64,000 nucleotides of DNA from contig NC_050097.1 of NCBI RefSeq assembly GCF_902167145.1, positions 233,139,034 through 233,203,033 on the forward strand. Direction: 5' to 3'. This stretch comes from Zea mays (Eukaryota; Streptophyta; Magnoliopsida; Poales; Poaceae). This document shows positions 57,973 through 64,000 of this stretch, one piece after another. The position numbers were made by a program, and so were the translations under genes. The notes beneath the pieces are model-generated. The model made no database searches. It saw only the letters and a program-made list of their open reading frames with translations, and was not told the origin of the DNA. Positions within the stretch are counted from its first letter, which is position 1. The number at the start of each line of letters is the position of its first letter.

Positions 57973-59163
57973 TGTCGGAGAGGAGATTCTCCAGTCGGGT
58001 GGCGGAACGGACCCGCCCTAAATCCTAAGATGAGGAGGGGCCTAAGCGTTTTGCCTGCTAGATGGAATCGGGAAGAACATAAGAACACACAAGGGTTTAG
58101 AGTGGTTCGGGCCACCGGAGCATAATACCCTACTCCACTATGTGCTGTATTGAGCTTGAGAGCTTGTATGGACTTGTGAGTTTGAGTGAGTGTGTGTGAG
58201 CCTGAGCCTAAGTTGGGTCCTCCTTGTAACGCCGTGTGCCCTCCCTATTATAGCTCAAGGGGGCAAGTACAAGGATGCTGAGCCCCGACATGTGGGCCCA
58301 GGGGCAAAATGGAAGGAAGCAACTACTGCCTGTAACGCCAGGGTGATCTCCGAGCGCCATAATGTCCGTGGTGCATATAATATTGATATCCTGCACTGCT
58401 TCCTCGGTAACGCGCGAGTTATGATGAGCATAGTGTATGCCGCAGCACAGGCGTACTGCCTGCCAACAGAATGGATAGGAACGCCGCCTGTAGGATGGCC
58501 TGGTCACCACCCGTCAGCGGAGTGGACAGGGCACATTAAATGCTGAGGCGACACATCGCCTGCCAGTGGAGTGGACAGGGCTCATTAAATGCTGAGGCGG
58601 CACATCACCTGCCAGTGGAGTAGACAGGCGGCGTGCCTTATCCGCAATAAATGCAGGGGCCGCGCGGCCAAGACGTCTTATGCTAGGCTCCGCCCGCTGG
58701 CTTACGTCACGGGCAGTGGGCCACATGGCAGCATCGGGTCTCCGCCTGAGCGGGGAGCAGAAGCGTACACGGCTTGGTCCAGACACGTGTTGGCTCCGGA
58801 CCCCCGCCTAGTCTCGATTAAGGTCCGGGTACTCTTTGTCCCGGAATCCCAGGACCCTGTTGTGAGTGGCCCGGACCCCACACGGAGGGGTTCGGGACCC
58901 ATCCCAGGGGTCCGGTTCGTGCCCGTGGAGGTCCTGGACCTTACCCGGAGGTCCGGTCTGTATATACAGGGGTCCGGCACTTTCCCATGGGGGTCCGCCA
59001 CTATTGATGCCTTGGAGCATATCGTCTTCTCTGGCCACGTGGCGGCCCCAGAGCCGTCCACGTGGTGGGGTCGGGTGCTGTTTGCCACGCGACTAGAGAT
59101 AGCCGCCTGGGCACCGCGCCTTCATACGGTAGTAAGGGGTACCCCTGTTTTAGGGTACCGACA
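57973..59163 (-). repeat. 3' LTR of the Tat-lineage element
   Basis: TG...CA boundaries with inverted TGTCGG/CCGACA ends. A TATAATAG-like box on the minus strand lies near 58243. A direct repeat of ~45 bp ('cagtggagtggacagggc' type) occurs at about 58515-58625 in three diverged copies. Confidence 0.85.
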
Positions 59164-59864
59164 GTAGCCCCCGGGCCCACCTCAGGGGAGGATACGAGCC
59201 TGCAGGTGGGGCCAAAGCTTGATTGGCGATTGGCGCGCCGCTTCTTTGCGCCTGCTGACGTAATCACTGCCAGTCTGCCTTCGGTCATGCCAACTGCCAC
59301 GTCTGTCCCTGCGACTGACTGACCCACGACCCCCACGCTTGATAGTTTCGCCAGGCCACGCATGGGGTGCCTCGATACCGCTGCATTGGTTTTGAAAATT
59401 CTCCTTCTCTGTCTTCTACGGCGGCCCCGAGGAGGCGCGGTACTGACGCGAGCGGCGGTTGGCTCTTTCTGTACTCAGAAATCGATGCCCAAGGAGTATG
59501 ACTCATGGGCCTGAGCCCTCGTGTCAGATACTGGGCCGTTGTTTTCGGCGGAGATGGAGAGGCGCACTACCGCATGCGGCGACTCGCTCCTCGCGTGGCG
59601 GTTTGCCTTCTCAGCACTCGGAGACCCGCACACTAGCTGTATGACTTGTGGGCCCGGGCCCCCGTGTCAGAGGCTAGGTTGCTTTGGTGCGCGTCGGGCG
59701 AGATGGGCGCGAGCGGGAGAGTCTTCCTTGAAAAGAGATTCACCCAGCGTGCAGCAGTTACACTTTCGCATTCTCTCCACTCGCTGTGCCCTTTTGCCTT
59801 CGAGCTCTCCATGCCCCTTTGTATTTGCTCTCTCCTGCTCCACACCTGCGCCGCCGCCGATGCC

Positions 59865-62806
59865 ATGACTTCACTTGGCCAACCCGACCGCTTCCAGACC
59901 GAGGCGACGCTCGATGTGGTGCACCACCTGCTTGGATGGAGTGCGTCGACGCTCGCCGAGAGGATCCGCGCTGGCGCCGTCCCCCTCGGTGACCTCGCCG
60001 CAGGGGAGTTCATTTTGTTCACCTCCTACATCTCCTACGGGTTGGCGCTGCCGATCTCGCCTTTCTTCTTACTGCTGTTGGATGAGCTCGGCCTCTAGCT
60101 TCAGCACCTCACCCTGCACTCCATCCTCCAGGTGGCCATTTTCGCTCACCTATGCGAGATGTTCGTGGGGGTGGCGCCCTGCACCTCCCTCTTCCGCCAT
60201 TTCTTTGTGCTGGTGAAGTCTGGGAAGGCTAAGGACCACCTCGGTGCCTACTATTTCTAGACGAGGTCGGTTCCAACCATGGCCTACATCCCCTCCCTTG
60301 GTGGCGCAAGGTGGGAGAACTGGCGCGGCGACTGGGTGATTGCTAGCACGAAGGCCAACGACCGCCTCGCCCTGCCGAGCGACGGGCCAAGACTCGACCA
60401 GAAGCAGTGGAGGGCCAAGCCGTCCCTGGCACCGGAGTTCCAGCTTGTACTGGACAGGATCAAGAGCTTGGCGGTGGGCGGCCTAACGTCGATGCACGTG
60501 GTCGGGGACTTCCTGAAGCGCCGGATCTCACCGCTGCAGCAGAGGGCGCGCCTGTGCTGCTGGTTCACCGGCTGAAATGACATCGGCCAGGTGCAGCGCG
60601 GGCCAGGGACCGACCTGTCCTGGGAGGAGTTGGAGGTTCTGGTGAAGGGGATAACCGGTGAGTCCTTCGTCCCTGAGTCCCTTATCCTTGCCGAGGGCAT
60701 CCTTGCACTCTGCGACGACACAGGGTTGAGGACGGTGATTTTGTCCACACTATCGACCCTCGATGAGAGCGGCGTGGCGGTTCGCCAGACCGGTGGCCGG
60801 AACCCCCACCGCGGGATCCAGATCTCCGATGCACCGGATGGAGGCCCTCAGTCTGCCGGCGTGGCTCCTAGTGCCTCCGCCAGAGCTTCCCACGCCTCCG
60901 TCGCGGCCCCCCACCCCTTGGACAAGGGAAAGGGGCTGCAAGCAGCTCCTCCGCCCCAGGCGGCGTTGGAGTATCGGAGGAAGAGAGGCGGTGCCGGCTG
61001 CGTCGCCCCGACAGATCGTTTGTTTCGGACCCCCCCATTGGGGTCGAGGAGGCCGGCTCCGAGAAACGTTAGAGGACTGCTGGCGGGACCGAGGAGACCG
61101 GCTCCTAGGCCCAGGGTGCGCAGAGGCGCGTCAGTCCTCCGCCACCACAACCATCAGGCTCGCCACCACCACAACCGCCACCACAACCGCCACCACCACC
61201 ACCCAGGGGCGATCTCCCCCAGGGACACCAGTAGCAGTAGCAACAACAGCAGCAGCAAAAGCAGCGGACGCCCCGCTTCCAGGGTCGTTGGAAGGTCCAA
61301 GGCCCCAAGTGAGTGCAACCCCTTTCTTCCTTTAATCCGTTTATCATGTCGACGGGTCTTAACCCTTCCTTTGCTTGTCAGGGCTTCCTCCCCCTCTGTT
61401 CCCAAAGTCGTGCCTTCCCCGCCTCCAGCTGCGGCCGCTGAGGCAGCGCCATCGGGCCCCTAGGCTCCTGCAGCAGCGGCGCCAACACCAAGCGATGCCA
61501 CAACGGCGGAGGGGGTCCCCTCTGCTCCGACGGCTGCCACAGCCTCAACAACGGTGATGCCGTCAAGTACACCGTCGGTAGCGGCAGAGGAGGCCCCAGC
61601 TGCGTCCGCCTCCGCCATCGAGGTCGACGCGGGGGGCGTGTCCAGCTCCATCCCGCCGCCCACTCCGGAGGAGACGGAGGTGATTTTTGGGCAGCGGCTC
61701 CGGTCCGGCGCCGAGCCAGAAGCAGCGCCAGTTCCCCTCCCCCGGGTGCTGTCTCGCGCCCATCAGGCCCTCCAAGAGACTGAGGCGGCGATCCTGCGGG
61801 AGTGGGAGACGCTTGAGGCCGAACACCAGCGCCTCAGTGATTGAATTACCCAGCTGGAGGAGCGCACCAAGGCAGCGTCCCGCCAGTTTGCCTCCGAGCG
61901 GTCCGAGCTTGAGCGGGACCACAAGGACTACAAGAAGGACCTCTAGAAGGTGTACGCCTGGGAGCTGGAGGTGGGCCAAAAGGAGAAGAAGTTGGCCAAG
62001 AAGGAGGAGCACTTGGACCAGAGGGAGGAGGTCATCACGGAGCTGTAGGCCAAGATGGGTGCCTTCAATAAGATGCTGGAGGAGCAGTGGGTCCAAAATA
62101 CCGTGGCTGTGGAGACCCTACGAAGGCTGCAGCAGGGGTTGGATGACAGGGCCAGCAGCCTTGCCCTGGCTGAAGAGAACCTCAAGGAGAAGGATGCTTC
62201 CCTAGATAAGCGGGCGACGGATCTCGCCTGGCAGGAGAAGGACCTCGCCTTCAGGGAGGAAATGTTTGAGAGGCGGGAGAAGCTGCTGGCTGATCATGAG
62301 CTCGAGGTGGAGGAGAAGGAGCGGGCGCTGGAGGAGAAGGAGCGGATGTTGGGGGAGCGGGTCCGCCAGTTCTAGGTAGCGCAGGCGGTGCAGGGAGCAC
62401 CGGGCCCTCAGGCGGTGGAGGCGATGAAGAAGACACTCGAAGATCTCCAGGCAGAGCAGCGCGCTGGGGTCTAGCGCATCGCCGCCTAGGGGTGAGTCCC
62501 ATCCCAGTGTCGCAGCCGCCGATGTCCATCTCCGACGCGCTCCCGGTGCTGGACTCCGCCGCCGACCGTCTCCAACGCCTGGACCAAATTCTGGGCACCC
62601 TTCTGGAGGTCGAGGGCGGAAGACTCTGCCGGGCGGTAGTCGAGTACATCTTGACGTGCTTCCGGAGCCACGACCCAACCATATCCTTGGAGCCGGTGAT
62701 CGCTGGTCCGGTGGCCGACACTGAAGATGCCGCCCGAGAGGGTATTAAAGACGCCGTGGAGCTGGTGGCCGAGCGCTTCCAGCAGGATCCTGCTGATGAC
62801 GAGTAG
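59865..62806 (+). pseudogene. Extra ORF antisense to pol (Transposase_28-like, with coiled coil), degenerate
   Basis: From ATG 59865 the plus strand reads one long frame with scattered stops. The first part (about 59865-60780) has VVHHLLGWSASTLAERIRAG, a hydrophobic ISYGLALPISPFFLLLLDEL, LGGARWENWRGDWVI and WEELEVLVKGITGESFV. It resembles the 'putative gypsy type transposon' domain (Pfam Transposase_28). A Pro/Gln/His-rich linker follows, then a possible intron (61309-61381), a Pro/Ala-rich part and a long charged coiled coil (61740-62375; EKDASLDKRATDLAWQEKDL). After a frame change there is an acidic tail to the stop at 62804-62806. About ten stops break it. Function unknown. It runs opposite to the element's own pol. 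Confidence 0.75.
61309..61381 (+). other. Possible spliceosomal intron in the antisense ORF (73 bp)
   Basis: Donor AA|GTGAGT, T-rich tract and acceptor CTTGTCAG|G are all present. Removing it joins the Gln-rich frame (phase 2) to the Pro/Ala-rich frame (ASSPSVPKVV) without a break. Reading through is also open in one frame, so this is an inference. Confidence 0.5.
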
Positions 62807-63789
62807 CCGAATCTACAGAGAGAAACAAGGGTCCCGCTGGGAAGCGGCTTGTAATAATATTTTTTGGAAGTATTAATTTAACAGTGATAGAACTTATCTG
62901 TCTGCAATCTGTTTTTGTTGTGTGCGTTGTTACCAACTTCTCCCTGGTACCTGGCCCCCCTGGGATGTAGGCTCGACGTGTCAAGGCTGGATGCCAGTAT
63001 ACTTAAGAAAGAATTGGTGACCTGGCCCCCAAGAGGTAGTCTCGACTGGGACCTGGACCTGCGCACAGCCTTGGCTAGGTAGCTTAGTAGTGCACCCATA
63101 GGACCCACTAACTAGTATCTTTTATCCTTTGATTCGCGCAACAGGACCTGCAAGATTTAGACTAGGAAGCCATCCGTGTGTCCGGACCCCCTGGATCACA
63201 GCTCCAAATACTAGGGCACCCGTCGCAGAGTGGTGGGGTGTGTAGGCTTAGGGTACGGAACCAGGCTAAGCGACTACATAGCCCCGGACCACCCTAGGGG
63301 ACGTGTGTCCGTTCTCTAGAACCGGACCCCAGGTTGCCGGACCCACAGGACTATAGTTCCAAATACTAGGGTACCCGTCACAGAGTGGTGGAGCGTGCAG
63401 GCTTAGGGTACGGAACCAAGCTAAACGGCTACATAGCTCTGGACCACCCTAGGAGACAAGCACCCATTCTCTAGAACTGGCCCCCAGGCTGCCGGACCCC
63501 CCTACCGAGGGACCCAAAACTGCAAGCCTGGCTTCTCAATTCGGATGTCATTATACCAGCAAGGGTGGGAACTCTATGGGTGGGTTAGATAAAAAAATGA
63601 TGCTAGTAAATTGAAGCAAAAATAAGGCCATCACAAAGACAAATCTGGGGGTGAATCTTTTCTTTATAACTTGATATTCTTGAGTGTAGGCCAACAGACC
63701 GGGTTTACGAGGGTGGACCTCACCGGGCTGGCATACATATATGCGCAACTTAGTTACAAAGGAAGAAAACTGAATCCCCAAGTTTGTTT
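62807..63789. repeat. Non-coding region with a ~156-bp tandem duplication
   Basis: The two copies start near 63181 and 63337 and share 'ccaaatactaggg', 'cagagtggtgg', 'aggcttagggtacggaacca' and 'ctacatagc'. They are roughly 85-90% alike by eye. This lies between the pol end and the antisense ORF of the Tat-lineage element. Confidence 0.75.
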
Positions 63790-63996
63790 TTATGGGAAAA
63801 ACTTACGGAGATGCTCTATGTTCCAGGGATTGGGAAGAGGCTCTCCTTCAGTTGTAGCAAGACGGACACACCCGGGTCGGCATATTTCCGTCACCTTGAA
63901 GGGTCCTTCCCAGCTGGGGGAGAGTTTGTGGAGCCCTTCTCGGTTCAGTACTCGCCTTAGGACCAGGTCCCCAACCTTGAGCTCCCTACTATGCAC
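63790..63996 (-). pseudogene. pol: C-terminal end of gypsy Pol (integrase tail), partial
   Basis: The minus strand reads HSRELKVGDLVLRRVLNREG, KLSPSWEGPFKVTEI and WNIEHLRKFFP, then TAA. This is the beta-barrel-like tail after the integrase core of Tat-type gypsy elements. The rest of pol is beyond 64000, so intactness cannot be judged. Confidence 0.88.
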
Positions 63997-64000
63997 GAAC

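Larger units (their letters stand above)
57973..64000 (-). mobile_element. Tat-lineage Ty3/gypsy element, minus orientation, 3' part only
   Basis: The 3' LTR is 57973-59163 (1191 bp; sense TGTCGGTACCC to CTCTCCGACA). It is preceded in sense by the polypurine tract GGGCCCGGGGGCTAC (complement at about 59164-59178). The end of pol lies at 63790-63996. Between pol and the LTR are 4.6 kb of extra sequence with a long antisense ORF. This layout is known from Tat-lineage elements such as Grande and RIRE2. The element continues beyond the window, so its other LTR and TSD cannot be tested. Confidence 0.85.

Overview
The window is nuclear DNA of a grass, almost certainly maize (Zea mays) or a close Zea relative. 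The evidence is the set of maize-type transposons: a Sirevirus (Opie/Ji type) with CACCGGAC..GTCCGGTG palindromes, a Huck-like gypsy element, CACTA elements built from CTTTGCCGAGTG subterminal repeats, and Helitrons carrying gene fragments. Host genes also have GC-rich 5' ends, as grass genes do. No prokaryotic, CRISPR or phage feature is present. All calls come from reading the sequence; family names rest on remembered motifs, not on a search.

Layout. (1) 1-1013: end of a Sirevirus LTR inserted into the RNase H part of another Copia element, whose 3' LTR follows. (2) 1625-7418: two host genes head to head with 337 bp between their ATGs. The minus-strand gene is a DYW-type PPR protein resembling LOI1/MEF11 (organellar RNA editing). 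The plus-strand gene is a GPI-anchored lipid-transfer-like protein; it carries a frameshift in exon 1 and a 2.4-kb CACTA element exactly at the 3' splice site of intron 2. (3) 7.4-23.8 kb: intergenic DNA with MITEs, tandem duplications, two 3.9-kb Helitrons (one fusing CHX and PI4K-beta gene fragments, one with an Ulp1-like relic), two solo LTRs with target duplications (TSDs), and a small CACTA. (4) 25280-29546: an intact five-exon ETO1-like (EOL) gene encoding a BTB-TPR adaptor, the best intact gene here. (5) 29.5-35.7 kb: intergenic DNA with a long (TA)n tract, foldback and Stowaway MITEs and a tRNA-Gln(CUG). (6) 35.7-64 kb: nested LTR retrotransposons. A Sirevirus LTR is interrupted by a Huck-like element. 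Its LTR is interrupted by a near-pristine 8.9-kb Sirevirus with intact gag and pol, near-identical LTRs and TSD CCCCG. The Huck-like element stops inside integrase and abuts a 5'-truncated chromovirus-like element. That one is interrupted by a Tat-lineage gypsy element in minus orientation, with a long extra ORF antisense to its pol.

The left half is therefore a small gene island remodelled by DNA transposons, and the right half is a stack of retrotransposons whose insertion order can be read directly. The older elements are inactivated largely by stop codons explicable as C-to-T changes, the mark expected of methylated, silenced DNA; the youngest element has none.
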